This document shows positions 1 through 9,643 of a stretch of DNA of 18,177 nucleotides, piece by piece. The stretch covers positions 1-18,177 of the forward strand of contig JAMDCN010000079.1 in assembly GCA_023489025.1 (NCBI GenBank). The letters are read 5' to 3'. The notes beneath the pieces were generated by a model, which saw only the letters and a program-made list of their open reading frames with translations, was not told the DNA's origin and searched no databases. How positions within the stretch are numbered: the first letter of the stretch is position 1; every line of letters begins with the position of its first letter. Both the position numbers and the translations under genes were made by a program. The DNA is from Deltaproteobacteria bacterium (GTDB lineage Bacteria; Desulfobacterota_E; Deferrimicrobia; Deferrimicrobiales; Deferrimicrobiaceae).

Positions 1-555
1 CTTGCGGTCATGATGGGGACGCCGCGCCGCCGGCAGCTCCTCCGCGGCGCCGCATTTCACGTGGCGCTCGTCCTGACCCTCATCGTTATCACCGCGGCGG
101 TCATCGTGATCCCGCCGCTCTGGAAGGGGCTTTCGTTCCTCCCGGTGCGGATCCCGCGGAAGTGGGACGCCGCGCTCGGCCTGCTCGTCGAGATCGTCTC
201 CGATGTCGTGCTGATGGGGATCGTTTTCGTCGGAAGCGCGATGAGTTACCGGTACCTCTCGCCCCGGCCGGTCCGGTTCCGGAACGCCTTCGCGGGCGCG
301 CTCGCTTTTTGCGCGCTCCTGTTTCCGCTCAAGTTCGGCCTCTCTTTTTACATCAGGAAATTCAGCAGGTTGAGCCTCATTTACGGGTCGCTGTTTCGAA
401 TCGTTTCCTTTATAATTGTGGCGTATCTCTTTGCGGCGGCCTATCTGTACTGCGCCAGCATCATCGGGATGCTCGAGAGCGAGGAAGGGGGGGACGCGGC
501 AATCCCCGGGGAGGGAACGGGTGCAGGCGGGAATGGAGCTCCTGGCGGCGATTGA
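1..555 (+). CDS. YihY/UPF0761 (BrkB-like) family membrane protein, 5'-partial
   Basis: C-terminal part of a polytopic inner-membrane protein. The reading frame is open from base 1, so the gene very probably starts outside the window. ATG codons at 10 and 13 exist, but neither has a convincing ribosome-binding site. About four hydrophobic segments are visible (roughly residues 20-42, 60-85, 97-117 and 134-158 counted from base 1). The arrangement of a basic stretch, a long hydrophobic segment, a YRYLSP-type turn, and then an IYGSL motif before the last membrane span matches the C-terminal half of the YihY/UPF0761 family. That family was once mislabelled ribonuclease BN, and its molecular function is not established. 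A Gly/Ala-rich acidic tail follows the last span. Its last 23 nt overlap the start of the downstream phosphatase gene, suggesting translational coupling. Family assignment rests on remembered motif layout, so it is moderate. Confidence 0.68.
   Translation, partial: LAVMMGTPRRRQLLRGAAFHVALVLTLIVITAAVIVIPPLWKGLSFLPVRIPRKWDAALGLLVEIVSDVVLMGIVFVGSAMSYRYLSPRPVRFRNAFAGALAFCALLFPLKFGLSFYIRKFSRLSLIYGSLFRIVSFIIVAYLFAAAYLYCASIIGMLESEEGGDAAIPGEGTGAGGNGAPGGD
411..416 (+). promoter_or_regulatory. Perfect TATAAT -10 hexamer inside the yihY-like gene
   Basis: A consensus TATAAT lies within GC-rich coding sequence, 117 nt upstream of the ppx/gppA start. The surrounding codons (TTT ATA ATT) are unlike the neighbouring codon use. 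No acceptable -35 hexamer is seen at 16-18 nt and there is no TGn extension, so promoter activity is only a possibility. Confidence 0.2.
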
Positions 556-1453
556 CGTCGGGACCAACACGGTCCGCATGCTCGTCGCTGCGCGGGAAGG
601 CCTTCGCTTGCATCCTGTCCTCCGGATGCGGAGGATCACGGGGCTGGGCCGGGAGCTCCGGGAGACCGGGGCGATCGGGAGGCGGGAATCGGGCGCCACG
701 CTGTCCGCCCTTCGCGCGTTCCACCGGGAGATGCGGCGGCTCGGGGTTTCCCGATTCCGCGCATGCGGCACGGCCGCGCTCAGGGAAGCGTCCAATCGGG
801 GAGAGTTCCTTTCCGCCGCACGCGGAGAAGGGATCCCGGTCGAGGTCATCACCGGCCGGGAGGAGGCCCGCCGCACCTGGCAGGGGATCCGTGAAAAGCT
901 GGGCGTTCGCGCGGCCGTCGCGATGGACATCGGCGGCGGGAGCACCGAGTTCATCGCGGGCGGCGGAGCCGTCCGGTCGGTCAGTCTCCCGATCGGCGTC
1001 GTGGTCCTGTGCGGGGCCTTTCCCTTCTCGGACCCGCCCGCCGGGTGGCAGATCCGGAATCTCCGGCTTTACCTGGCCGAGCGGATCAGGGCGGGAACGA
1101 GACGGTTCGGGGGCGGGACCGTCCGGCGCCTGATCGGGACCGCGGGGACCTTCACGACTCTGGCGGCGCTCGACCGGCGGCTGCGTGTCTATCGCCCGGA
1201 ACGGATCGACGGGCACCGGATGGCGTACCGCGACGTTCGTCGGTGGGAAGACCGGCTGACCGGGATGACGGACCGGGAGCGCCTCGCGTTGCCCGGCATG
1301 GAAAAGGGGCGTGAGCGGTACATCGTCCCCGGTGTTTGCCAGGCGGCGGTCGCGATGGAGCGGTTCGGCGCCGAAGAGCTTATAATCAGCGACGCGGGAC
1401 TCCTGGAAGGAATCCTCCGGGGGATCGTGGGCGAGAAGGAGCATACCGGATGA
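533..1453 (+). CDS. Ppx/GppA-family phosphatase (exopolyphosphatase / pppGpp phosphohydrolase)
   Basis: A 306-residue protein of the ASKHA-fold Ppx/GppA family, which removes terminal phosphate from polyphosphate or converts pppGpp to ppGpp in the cytoplasm. The N-terminal phosphate-1 loop ([12 protein letters not shown]8-T13), the second nucleotide/phosphate loop ([11 protein letters not shown]132 onward) and the GTAGTF motif further on are all present. The length fits the short form made only of the two ASKHA domains, without the C-terminal HD-like domain of E. coli Ppx. The ATG at 533 places the first motif at residues 7-13. An in-frame GTG at 521 with GAGGGA upstream is an alternative start. 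The gene overlaps the upstream gene by 23 nt and its stop overlaps the guaB start (ATGA), so it is probably co-translated with the GMP-synthesis genes. Whether polyphosphate or pppGpp is the substrate cannot be told from sequence. Confidence 0.88.
   Translation: MELLAAIDVGTNTVRMLVAAREGLRLHPVLRMRRITGLGRELRETGAIGRRESGATLSALRAFHREMRRLGVSRFRACGTAALREASNRGEFLSAARGEGIPVEVITGREEARRTWQGIREKLGVRAAVAMDIGGGSTEFIAGGGAVRSVSLPIGVVVLCGAFPFSDPPAGWQIRNLRLYLAERIRAGTRRFGGGTVRRLIGTAGTFTTLAALDRRLRVYRPERIDGHRMAYRDVRRWEDRLTGMTDRERLALPGMEKGRERYIVPGVCQAAVAMERFGAEELIISDAGLLEGILRGIVGEKEHTG
1381..1386 (+). promoter_or_regulatory. Perfect TATAAT -10 hexamer upstream of guaB
   Basis: A second consensus TATAAT, within the 3' end of the phosphatase gene and 64 nt before the guaB start. 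It falls on the rare codon ATA (CTT ATA ATC). No good -35 is found at normal spacing. It could be an internal promoter that lets guaBA be controlled apart from the upstream genes, but it may be chance. Confidence 0.25.
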
Positions 1454-2913
1454 ACGGGAAAGGATTCGAGGAAGGGTTGACGTTCGACGACGTCCTGTTG
1501 CTGCCGGCCGAATCGAAGATCGTACCCAAGGACGTGGAGCTGCCCATCTCCCTCACGCCGGAGATCCGGCTCAACATCCCGATTCTCAGTGCGGCGATGG
1601 ATACCGTCACCGAAGCGGATACCGCGATCGCGATCGCCCGGGAAGGAGGGCTCGGGATCATTCACCGGAACAACTCGGCGGACGGGCAGGCGACCGAGGT
1701 CGACCGGGTGAAGAAGTCCGAGAGCGGCATGATCTCGGACCCCGTGACGATCGATCCCGACCGGAAGGTCAGCGATGCTCTCGATGTGATGAGTAAGTAC
1801 CGGATCTCCGGCCTCCCCGTGACGCGGGACGGCAAGCTCGTGGGGATCCTCACGAACCGGGACCTCCGGTTCGAGACGAACTTCGAGCAGCCGATCACGA
1901 ACGTGATGACGAAGGAGAACCTCGTCACCGTCCCGGTCGGGACGACGCTGGAGCAGGCCAAGGAGATCCTCCACAGGAACCGGATCGAGAAGCTTCTCGT
2001 CGTCGACGGGAAGAACAACCTGAAGGGGCTCATCACCATCAAGGACATCCTGAAGATCAGGAAGTATCCGAATGCCTGCAAGGACCGGATGGGGCGCCTC
2101 CGCGTGGGCGCTGCGGTCGGCGTCGGGCCGGGGTGGGAGGAACGCGTCGAGAAGCTGGTCCGGACCGGCGTGGACCTGTTGTGTGTCGACACGGCCCATG
2201 GGCACTCCAGGGACGTGATCGACACGACGCGGGCGATCCGCCGCGCCTACCCGGATGCGCAGCTTGTCGCCGGGAACGTGGCGACCGGCGAGGGTGCCGC
2301 GGCCCTCATCCGTGCGGGCGCCGACGCGGTGAAGGTCGGCGTGGGCCCCGGCTCCATCTGCACGACCCGCGTGGTCGCCGGCGTCGGGGTCCCGCAGGTC
2401 ACGGCGATCATGAAGTGCGCGGCGGAAGGGATGAAGCGGGGCATCACGATCGTCGCCGACGGTGGGATCAAGTACTCGGGAGACGTCACGAAGGCGATCG
2501 CCGCCGGCGCCTCCGCCGTGATGATCGGCTCCCTGTTCGCCGGGACGGACGAGAGCCCGGGCGAGATCGTCCTCTACCAGGGGCGCTCCTACAAGGTGTA
2601 CCGCGGGATGGGCTCCCTCGAGGCGATGAAGAAGGGGAGCAAGGACCGGTACTTCCAGGCCCACGTCGAGTCCGAGGCGAAACTGGTCCCGGAGGGGATC
2701 GAGGGACGGGTCTCCTACAGGGGACCGCTGGCGGCCGTCGTTTTCCAGCTCATCGGGGGTCTCAAGTCGGGGATGGGGTACGTCGGCGCGAAGTCGATCG
2801 CGGAGCTCCACAAGAAGGCCCGGTTCATGAAGATCACGGCGGCCGGCTTACGGGAGAGCCACGTCCACGACGTGATCATCACCAAGGAGGCGCCCAATTA
2901 CTGGGTGGAATGA
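1450..2913 (+). CDS. guaB: Inosine-5'-monophosphate dehydrogenase
   Basis: A 487-residue IMPDH that oxidises IMP to XMP with NAD+, the committed step of GMP synthesis. The N-terminal [11 protein letters not shown] signature opens the (beta/alpha)8 barrel. Two CBS domains are inserted at about residues 94-145 and 152-205. The barrel then resumes with the catalytic loop GPGSICTTR, with the nucleophile at Cys304, close to Cys305 of E. coli. Downstream are the flap and the MGSLEAM/GRVSYRG elements. Length is normal for the family. The ATG at 1450 is chosen because it begins directly before the conserved N-terminus and has GGAG 8 nt upstream. It overlaps the preceding stop by 4 nt (ATGA). guaA follows after 4 nt, so the two GMP-forming enzymes are made together. 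No residue appears to be missing. Confidence 0.98.
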   Translation: MNGKGFEEGLTFDDVLLLPAESKIVPKDVELPISLTPEIRLNIPILSAAMDTVTEADTAIAIAREGGLGIIHRNNSADGQATEVDRVKKSESGMISDPVTIDPDRKVSDALDVMSKYRISGLPVTRDGKLVGILTNRDLRFETNFEQPITNVMTKENLVTVPVGTTLEQAKEILHRNRIEKLLVVDGKNNLKGLITIKDILKIRKYPNACKDRMGRLRVGAAVGVGPGWEERVEKLVRTGVDLLCVDTAHGHSRDVIDTTRAIRRAYPDAQLVAGNVATGEGAAALIRAGADAVKVGVGPGSICTTRVVAGVGVPQVTAIMKCAAEGMKRGITIVADGGIKYSGDVTKAIAAGASAVMIGSLFAGTDESPGEIVLYQGRSYKVYRGMGSLEAMKKGSKDRYFQAHVESEAKLVPEGIEGRVSYRGPLAAVVFQLIGGLKSGMGYVGAKSIAELHKKARFMKITAAGLRESHVHDVIITKEAPNYWVE

Positions 2914-2917
2914 CGAC

Positions 2918-4468
2918 GTGAGCGACCGGATCCTCATCCTCGATTTCGGCTCCCAGTACACGATGCTGATCGCCCGGCGCATCCGGGAGCTCAAGGTGTA
3001 CTGCGAGATCCACCCGTACAACGTCGGCCTCGATTTCATCCGAGCTTTCGCCCCGGCAGGCCTCATCCTGTCCGGGGGGCCCGCCAGCGTCTACGGGGAG
3101 GGGGCGCCGCGCCTCCCCGCCGAAGCCTTGAGCCTGGGCGTCCCTGTCCTGGGAATCTGCTACGGGATGCAATTGATCGCGGACCTCCTGGGCGGCAAGG
3201 TCGCCCGGGCGACCGAGCGGGAGTACGGGATCGCGTCGATCCGGGGCGAATGGGGGGCGCCGCTGTTCCTGGGGATCGAGGAATTCCGCCGCGCCATGCC
3301 GATCCAGGTCTGGATGAGCCACGGCGACCGGATCGAGGCGCTCCCGGAGGGATTCGACCCGATCGCCCGGTCGGAGAACTCGCCGGTCGCCGCGATGGCG
3401 AACCGGGACCGCACTATCTTCGGCGTCCAGTTCCACCCCGAAGTGGCGCACACCCCCCGGGGGAAGGAGATCCTGGGGAACTTTCTCTTCCGGGTCTGCG
3501 GCCTCTCGCCGACATGGACGATGCACTCGTTTGCGGAGACGAGCATCCGCCGGATCCGTGACACGGTGGGCGGCGCGAATGCGGTCCTGGGGCTTTCCGG
3601 CGGCGTGGATTCGTCGGTGGCCGCCGTCCTGCTTCACCGGGCCCTGGGCGACCGGTTGACCTGCATCTTCGTGGACAACGGCCTCCTCCGGAAGGGAGAG
3701 GCGGACGAGGTCATCCGCACGTTCCGGGAGGGGATCGGCCTCCATCTCGAGTCCGTCGACGCGTCGGACCGCTTCCTTGACGCACTCGAAGGGGTGGAGG
3801 ACCCGGAACGGAAGCGGAAGATCATCGGGGAGCTCTTCGTGCGTGTCTTCGAGGAGGCGGCGCGGAATATCCCGAACGTGGAGTTCCTCGGCCAGGGGAC
3901 GCTGTACCCGGACGTCATCGAGTCCGTGTCCTTCAAAGGCCCCTCCGCGACGATCAAGTCCCATCACAACGTCGGAGGGCTCCCGGAGACGATGCGCCTG
4001 AAACTCATCGAGCCGCTTCGGGAGCTGTTCAAGGACGAGGTGCGGGAGCTCGGGCGGGAACTCGATCTCCCGGAGCACATCCTCGAGCGGCAGCCCTTCC
4101 CGGGTCCCGGCCTCGCGGTCCGGATCATCGGTCCGGTCACGGCGGAACGGATCCGCATCCTCCAGGAGGCGGACGCCATCGTAACCGAGGAGGTCCGCGC
4201 CGCGGGGCTTTACGGGTCGATCTGGCAGTCGTTCGCCGTCCTCCTTCCGGTCAAGACGGTCGGCGTCATGGGGGACGAGCGGACATACGAGAACGTGGCC
4301 GCCATCCGGGCGGTCCACAGCCAGGACGGGATGACGGCTGACTGGGTCCGGCTCCCGTACGACCTCCTCCAGCGTCTCTCGACGCGGATCATCAACGAGG
4401 TCAAGGGGATCAACCGCGTCGTGTACGACATCTCGTCCAAGCCGCCCGGCACGATCGAGTGGGAATGA
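2918..4468 (+). CDS. guaA: GMP synthase (glutamine-hydrolysing)
   Basis: A 516-residue two-domain enzyme that aminates XMP to GMP using glutamine and ATP. The N-terminal class I glutamine amidotransferase domain begins with [11 protein letters not shown] and carries the triad nucleophile Cys81 (GICYGMQ) with His173 and Glu175 (FHPEV). The ATP pyrophosphatase domain has the PP-loop LSGGVDSS at residues 226-233. The C-terminal XMP-binding/dimerisation domain ends in the family's typical PPGTIEWE. The start is a GTG placed 4 nt after the guaB stop, with GGTGGA upstream, and it matches the usual N-terminus of the family. The stop overlaps the dnaE ATG (ATGA). Length and motifs are complete. This is the second enzyme of the guaBA pair. 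Confidence 0.98.
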   Translation: MSDRILILDFGSQYTMLIARRIRELKVYCEIHPYNVGLDFIRAFAPAGLILSGGPASVYGEGAPRLPAEALSLGVPVLGICYGMQLIADLLGGKVARATEREYGIASIRGEWGAPLFLGIEEFRRAMPIQVWMSHGDRIEALPEGFDPIARSENSPVAAMANRDRTIFGVQFHPEVAHTPRGKEILGNFLFRVCGLSPTWTMHSFAETSIRRIRDTVGGANAVLGLSGGVDSSVAAVLLHRALGDRLTCIFVDNGLLRKGEADEVIRTFREGIGLHLESVDASDRFLDALEGVEDPERKRKIIGELFVRVFEEAARNIPNVEFLGQGTLYPDVIESVSFKGPSATIKSHHNVGGLPETMRLKLIEPLRELFKDEVRELGRELDLPEHILERQPFPGPGLAVRIIGPVTAERIRILQEADAIVTEEVRAAGLYGSIWQSFAVLLPVKTVGVMGDERTYENVAAIRAVHSQDGMTADWVRLPYDLLQRLSTRIINEVKGINRVVYDISSKPPGTIEWE

Positions 4469-7400
4469 GCGAGTTCGTCCACCTCCATCTGCATTCCCAG
4501 TACAGCCTCCTCGACGGCGCGATCAAGATCCCGGCTCTCGTCCGGCGGGTCGCGGAGATGAAGATGCGGGCCGTGGCGGTGACCGACCACGGGGCGATGA
4601 TCGGAGCCGTGGAGTTCTACGAGAAGGCGATAGCGGCCGGCATCCGGCCGATCCTGGGCGTGGAGGCCTACGTCGCTCCGGGATCGATCCGCGACAGGAA
4701 GGGCGGCAACGGCGAGGACCGGTCGTACCATCTCATCCTCCTCGCGGAGACGAACGAGGGGTACCGGAACCTCGTGCGTCTCGTCTCCGCCGCACACCGG
4801 GACGGCTTCTACTACAAGCCGCGCGTCGACAAGGAGATCCTCCGGGAGCACGCCGCGGGGCTGATCGCCACGTCGGCCTGCCTCCAGGGAGAGATCCCGG
4901 CTCTGCTCGCCGCGGAAGGGGAACGCCGGGGCGCCGCAGCGGTCGAGGAGTACAAGGCGATCTTCCCGGACGGACGCTTCTTCATCGAGATCCAGGACAA
5001 CGGGCTCCCGGCCCAGGCGAGGGCGAACGAAAAACTCATCGCGCTGGCCCGCAGGACCGGCACGCCGCTCGTCGCGACGAACGACTGCCACTACCTGTCC
5101 CGCGAGGACGCCCGCGTCCACGAAGTCCTGCTCTGCCTCCAGACCGGGAAAACGATCTCGGACCCGGGGCGGATGCGGTTCGAGTCCGACGGGTTCTACC
5201 TCAAGTCCCCGGAGGAGTTCGAGCGGGCCTTTGGCCACGTCGCGAAGGACGCCCTCGCGAACACGGTCGCGATCGCGGAGAGGTGCCGCGTGGAGCTGGA
5301 TCTGGGCCGGAACAAGATCCCCGAATTCCAGGTCCCCCCGGGCATGACGGCCGAGGAGTACCTCCGGACGAAGACCTCCTAAGGATCCCGCCGGAGGCTC
5401 GAAGAGAAGCGGGCCCGGGGGGAGGGGATTTCCCCCGAAGAGGAAGCCGGCTACAAGGCACGGCTCGAGTATGAGCTGACCGTCATCGACCGGACCGGCT
5501 TCGCCGGGTATTTCCTGATCGTGTGGGACTTCATCCGGCACGCCAAGGAGCAGGGGATCCCGGTGGGCCCCGGCCGGGGAAGCGCCGCCGGGAGCCTCGT
5601 GGCCTACTGCCTCCGGATCACGGAGATCGACCCGATCCCGTACGGGCTCCTCTTCGAGCGGTTCCTGAATCCCGAGCGGATCAGTCTTCCCGACGTCGAC
5701 TGCGACTTCTCCAAGGACCGGCGGGACGAGGTCATCCGGTACGTCAAGGACCGGTACGGGGAGGAGAACGTTTCCCAGATCATCACCCTGGGGACCATGA
5801 AGGCCCGGGCCGCCGTCCGGGACGTCGGAAGAGTCCTCGAGATGCCGTACTCCGAGGTCGACCGGCTCGCCAAGTTGATCCCCTACGAACTCGACATGAC
5901 GATCGACAAGGCCCTCGAGATCGAGCCTCGGCTCAAGGAGGCGATCCGGGACAATCCGAAGGTCGGGGAGCTGTTCGAGTTCGCGCGCGCGATCGAGGGG
6001 CTCTCGCGGCACGCCTCCACGCACGCCGCGGGCGTCGTCATCGCCAACAAGCCGATCACGGAATACGTGCCTCTCTACCGGAACTCGAACGGCGACATCA
6101 CCACCCAGTTCCAGATGGGCGACGTCGAGAAGGTGGGGCTGGTCAAGTTCGACTTCCTGGGCCTGCGCACGCTGACGGCGATTCGCGACGCTCTCGAGCT
6201 CCTCCGCGAGCGGGAAGGCCGGGCGCTCGACATCGAGGCTCTTCCGCTCGACGACGCGAAGACCTACGAAATGCTCGCCCGGGGGGAGACGCCGGGGGTC
6301 TTCCAGTGCGAGAGCCGCGGGTTCACCGATCTTCTCATGCGCCTCAAGCCGGAGCGGTTCACCCACCTGATCGACGCGGTCGCGCTGTACCGGCCGGGCC
6401 CGCTCCAGAGCGGAATGGTGGACGACTTCATCGACCGGCGCCACGGCAGGAAGAAGATCGAATACCTCCTGCCCGAGCTCGAGGAGATCCTGAAGGACAC
6501 CTACGGCGTCATCCTCTACCAGGAGCAGGTGATGCGGATCGCGGTCGCCCTGGCGAACTTCACGATGGGCGAGGCCGACGTCCTCCGGAAGGCGATGGGG
6601 AAGAAGAAACCGGAGCTGATCGAGCAGCAGAAGAGACCGTTCCTCCACGGCGCCGGCCTCAACGGCATTTCGGCGGACAAGGCGGAGGCGATCTTCGATC
6701 TCATGGCCCAGTTCGGCGGATACGGCTTCAACAAGTCGCACAGCACCGCCTACGCCCTCGTCGCCTACCAGACCGCGTATCTCAAGGCCCACCACCCCGT
6801 GGAGTACATGAGCGCGCTGATGACGTCGGAGTCGGCCGATACCGAGAAGATCATCCGGTACATCAACCATTGCCGCGAAATGGGGATCCCGATCCGTCCG
6901 CCGGACGTCAACGAATCGCGCTTGGGTTTCCACCCCGCCGGGAACGCCATCCGGTTCGGGCTGTCCGCGATCAAGGGGGTGGGGGATTCCGCCGTCGAGG
7001 CGGTCCTGGCCGCCCGGGGCGACCGGCCGTTCGAGTCGGTGGAGGATTTCCTCGCGCGCGTCGACCTCAGGAAGGTGAATCGGCGCGCCGTCGAGAGCCT
7101 GATCAAGGCGGGGGCGTTCGATTCCCTCGATTCCGACCGGGGGCGGATCCTGAACCGCCTTCCCACCCTGATGGAACAGGCCCAGGAGGACGTCCGCCGC
7201 CGCGACTCCGGCCAGTTCGCCCTTTTCGGGGGAGTCGCCGCCGCGGCTCCGAAGGGGAAGGAGGCCGACCGCGAGGCGGTCCCCCCCGCCTGGAGCCGGA
7301 AGGAGCGGCTGGCCCACGAGAAGGAGGCGCTCGGGTTCTACATCACCGGTCACCCCCTCGACGCCTACGCCGCCGAGATGGAGCTCTTCTCCAACACGAC

Positions 7401-7962
7401 TTCCGCGCGCGCGCCGGGCCTACGGCCGGGGAGCGAGGCCCGGATCGGCGGGATCGTCACGGCCGTCAAGGAAAAGACGACCCGGCGCGGCGACAAGATG
7501 GCGTACGTCACGCTCGAGGACCTGGAGGGGATCGTCGAAGTCGTCGTCTTCCCGGAGACGTACAGGGAGTGCCGGGACGCGCTCGCGAGCCAGGAGCCGG
7601 TGTTTCTCGTGGGCCGCGTGGAGGCGGGGGACGCCGTGCCGCACGACGTCGCCCAGGACGAAAAGGCGCGTCCGAAGGTGATCGCCGAGGAGATCTTCCT
7701 CATGGAGAACGTCCGCGAGCGCCTGGCCCGCTCGGTCCACTTCCGGCTCCTCTCGGACCGGATGAGGCCCGCCGATCTCGTCGACCTCCGGCGGACCATC
7801 GAGCGGCACGGCGGGGGGAAGAAAGGATTCCTCCACCTCGTCCGGGAAGGGGAATACGAGGCCGTCATCACGCTGCCGGACCGGTTCGGGGTCACGCCGT
7901 CCCTGGACCTCGCCCGCGATCTTCGGGCGCGGTTCGGTTATGATGTCCTGAGCCTCCACTGA
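4465..7962 (+). CDS. dnaE: DNA polymerase III alpha subunit, interrupted by an in-frame TAA at codon 306
   Basis: Catalytic subunit of the replicative DNA polymerase. Read through the stop, it is 1,165 codons, the normal DnaE length. The PHP domain comes first ([11 protein letters not shown] from residue 6; VTDHG near residue 40). The polymerase core includes [19 protein letters not shown], the catalytic PDVDCDF with Asp412 and Asp414, and the third aspartate Asp563 in [20 protein letters not shown] and GYGFNKSHS follow, then the helix-hairpin-helix region and a C-terminal OB fold. The ATG at 4465 overlaps the guaA stop by 4 nt. TAA at 5380-5382 splits the gene into a 305-residue PHP-domain piece and a polymerase piece. 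The two halves are in the same frame and the linker aligns without length change. The first usable start after the stop (GTG 5521) lies inside a conserved core motif, so two working proteins are unlikely. A nonsense mutation or a base-call/assembly error is more likely; recoding is less so. Confidence 0.9.
5380..5382 (+). other. In-frame TAA stop within dnaE
   Basis: The codon sits in YLR-TKTS-stop-GSRRRL, where DnaE relatives read roughly YLR plus five residues then GL(E/R)xR, with Glu or Asp commonly before the Gly. A single T to G at 5380 would give GAA (Glu) and restore the gene. The next residue but one is Ser where Leu is usual, so a second local substitution may be present. Confidence 0.9.
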
Positions 7963-9086
7963 TGGCGATGCCGTCCGGAAAACCCGAGAGGACATGGCTC
8001 GTCTGGGTCCGACGGGGGAAACGCCGCCTCCCCGGTTCCCCGGCGGATGTCGACGCGATCGCGGAGCTTGCGAGCCTAGTCGAGGCGGCCGGGGGGGTCG
8101 TCGCCGGATTCCGGACGCAGACGCTGACGCGCGAAAACCCGGCGACCGTGATCGGGACGGGGGCCATCGAGGCGCTCAGGGAGGACGTGCGCCGTCACGG
8201 CGTCGACCTCGTGGTCTTCCAGAACCTGCTGAAACCGAAACAGCAGCAGGAGCTCTCGCGGGCGCTCGAGGCGAAGGTGCTCGACCGCCGGGAGGTGATC
8301 CTCGACATCTTCGCCCAGCGGGCGCGCAGCCGCGAGGGGAAGCTCCAGGTCGAGCTGGCCCAGCTGTCGTTCCGCCTGGGGCGGCTGGCCGGGACCGGGA
8401 AGGAGATGTCCCGGCCGGGGGGCGGGATCGGGACGCGCGGCCCGGGGGAGAAGAAGCTCGAAGAGGACCGCCGGCGGATCCGGACGCAGGTGCGGCGGAT
8501 CGAGCGCGAGTTGCGCGACGTCCGCCGGACGCGCGCCCTCCACTACCGGCGGAGGAGGGCCGTCGGGTTTCCGGTGGTCTCCCTCGTGGGGTATACGAAC
8601 GCGGGGAAATCGACTCTCTTCAACCGCCTGACGGGTGCGTCCGTCTTCGTGGCCGACCGGCTTTTCGCGACACTCGACCCGACCGCGCGACGGCTGCCGC
8701 TTCCCGGCGGGCGGGATGCCATCCTCGTCGACACGGTCGGGTTCGTCCACGATCTCCCGGCGGAATTGCTCGACGCCTTCCTGGCGACGCTCGAGGGGAT
8801 CGGGGAGGCGGACCTGCTGGTTCACGTGGCGGACGGCAGCGCGACCTCCATGGCGGAGAACGTCGCGTCGGTCGACGCCCTCCTCGCGAAGCTCGGGTTC
8901 TCGGTGAAGCCGACCGTCATTGCGGTCAACAAGCGCGACCTCGGCTTGGGGGGAGGAGCATGCCCCGACGGGGCGATTCCGATCTCGGCGGCCACGGGGG
9001 AGGGGATTCCCGACCTGCTGGAAGCCATCCGGAAGGAGCTATGGGTCCACGGTTGGGCAGAGAGCGGTTCGACCAGGCTCGCCTGA
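7962..9086 (+). CDS. hflX: Ribosome-associated GTPase HflX
   Basis: A 374-residue GTPase of the HflX/Obg superfamily that binds the large ribosomal subunit and, in E. coli, splits stalled or stressed ribosomes. The N-terminal HflX domain has the typical TVIGTGAIEAL, a QxELSRALEAKVLDR-like stretch and a Gly-rich loop (GGGIGTRGPGE) before the coiled-coil linker. The G domain has G1 GYTNAGKST (residues 210-218), the G2 threonine in LFATLDPT, G3 DTVGF, G4 NKRD and a G5-like ISAATGEG. The start ATG at 7962 shares its first base with the dnaE stop (TGATG); a second ATG lies two codons later. There is no clear Shine-Dalgarno site, which suggests coupling to dnaE translation. If ribosomes really stop at the dnaE TAA, that coupling would be lost. 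The 3' end overlaps the next gene by 46 nt. Confidence 0.95.
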   Translation: MAMPSGKPERTWLVWVRRGKRRLPGSPADVDAIAELASLVEAAGGVVAGFRTQTLTRENPATVIGTGAIEALREDVRRHGVDLVVFQNLLKPKQQQELSRALEAKVLDRREVILDIFAQRARSREGKLQVELAQLSFRLGRLAGTGKEMSRPGGGIGTRGPGEKKLEEDRRRIRTQVRRIERELRDVRRTRALHYRRRRAVGFPVVSLVGYTNAGKSTLFNRLTGASVFVADRLFATLDPTARRLPLPGGRDAILVDTVGFVHDLPAELLDAFLATLEGIGEADLLVHVADGSATSMAENVASVDALLAKLGFSVKPTVIAVNKRDLGLGGGACPDGAIPISAATGEGIPDLLEAIRKELWVHGWAESGSTRLA

Positions 9087-9643
9087 TCAACATCGCGAAC
9101 GCCCTCACGGCGATCCGGATCCTCCTGCTTCCGTTCTTCGCCGGGTTCCTGATTTCCGGACGTTTCCGGAAAGGACTCCTCGTGTTCCTCGTCTGCGGGG
9201 CCAGCGATCTCCTCGACGGCCTTCTCGCCCGCCTTCTCAGGCAGAGGACCGTCGTCGGCTTCTACCTCGACCCGATCGCCGACAAGCTCCTGATGGCCAC
9301 GGCGTTCGTCGTCCTGGCGTACGTGAGGATCGTTCCCACCTGGTTCGCCGTCCTCGTCATCAGCCGGGACCTGTTCATCCTCATCGGCAGCGCCCTCATC
9401 CTGCTCCTGATCGGGTCGGAGGGGATCAGGCCCACGCGGATCAGCAAGGCGAACACGGCGACGCAGGTCGCGACCGTCGTCTACTTCCTCCTGATCAAGG
9501 CCTTCCCCGGGCTCAACGGGATCCTCCCCCCGCATGCGGAGCCCGCACTGACGCGAGCCATCGTGAGCGTGTGCGCCGCGACGACGGCGGTTTCGGGACT
9601 CCAGTACATGGTCACCGGGCTGCGGAAGCTCTCCCATGCGTGA
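9041..9643 (+). CDS. pgsA: CDP-alcohol phosphatidyltransferase (PgsA-like)
   Basis: A 200-residue membrane enzyme of the CDP-alcohol phosphatidyltransferase family. These enzymes swap CMP on CDP-diacylglycerol for an alcohol; the closest role is glycerol-3-phosphate in phosphatidylglycerol-phosphate synthesis. The complete signature D-x2-DG-x2-AR-x8-G-x3-D-x3-D is present, with the four metal-binding aspartates at D56, D59, D77 and D81. The N-terminus NIANALTAIRI is the usual (P)N-x-LT-x-x-R segment before the first membrane helix, and several hydrophobic helices follow. ATG 9041 is chosen with GGAAGGAG just upstream, although the spacing is short (2 nt). An in-frame TTG at 9053 is an alternative. 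The gene overlaps hflX by 46 nt and the next gene by 8 nt. The alcohol substrate is not proven by sequence, so the symbol is a best guess. Confidence 0.85.
   Translation: MGPRLGRERFDQARLINIANALTAIRILLLPFFAGFLISGRFRKGLLVFLVCGASDLLDGLLARLLRQRTVVGFYLDPIADKLLMATAFVVLAYVRIVPTWFAVLVISRDLFILIGSALILLLIGSEGIRPTRISKANTATQVATVVYFLLIKAFPGLNGILPPHAEPALTRAIVSVCAATTAVSGLQYMVTGLRKLSHA

Noticed and set aside
2879..4318. Long - strand open frame opposite guaA
   Set aside because: Shadow frame of guaA. It has low-complexity Arg/Asp/Pro composition, no recognisable domain and no ribosome-binding site.
5340..5520. Intein or compensated frameshift in dnaE
   Set aside because: Total length is that of a plain DnaE, so there is no room for an intein. 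The other frames across 5360-5400 do not improve the match, and the linker fits best in the original frame with one stop codon.
4210..7353. Very long open frame on the - strand (over 1,000 codons) opposite guaA and dnaE
   Set aside because: It mirrors the GC-rich codon pattern of the + strand genes, is rich in Arg/Asp/Pro/His without recognisable motifs, and lies fully opposite strongly conserved coding sequence.
5523..7943. Long + strand frame overlapping dnaE in another register
   Set aside because: The translation is Arg/Gly/Pro-rich nonsense typical of a shifted high-GC frame, while the DnaE frame shows catalytic motifs throughout.
5383..7962. Natural two-gene split of dnaE
   Set aside because: No ATG lies near the break. 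The first GTG falls inside a core motif, and no inteins or association domains flank the junction. A GGGGGAGGGG-ATT combination is only a remote restart possibility.
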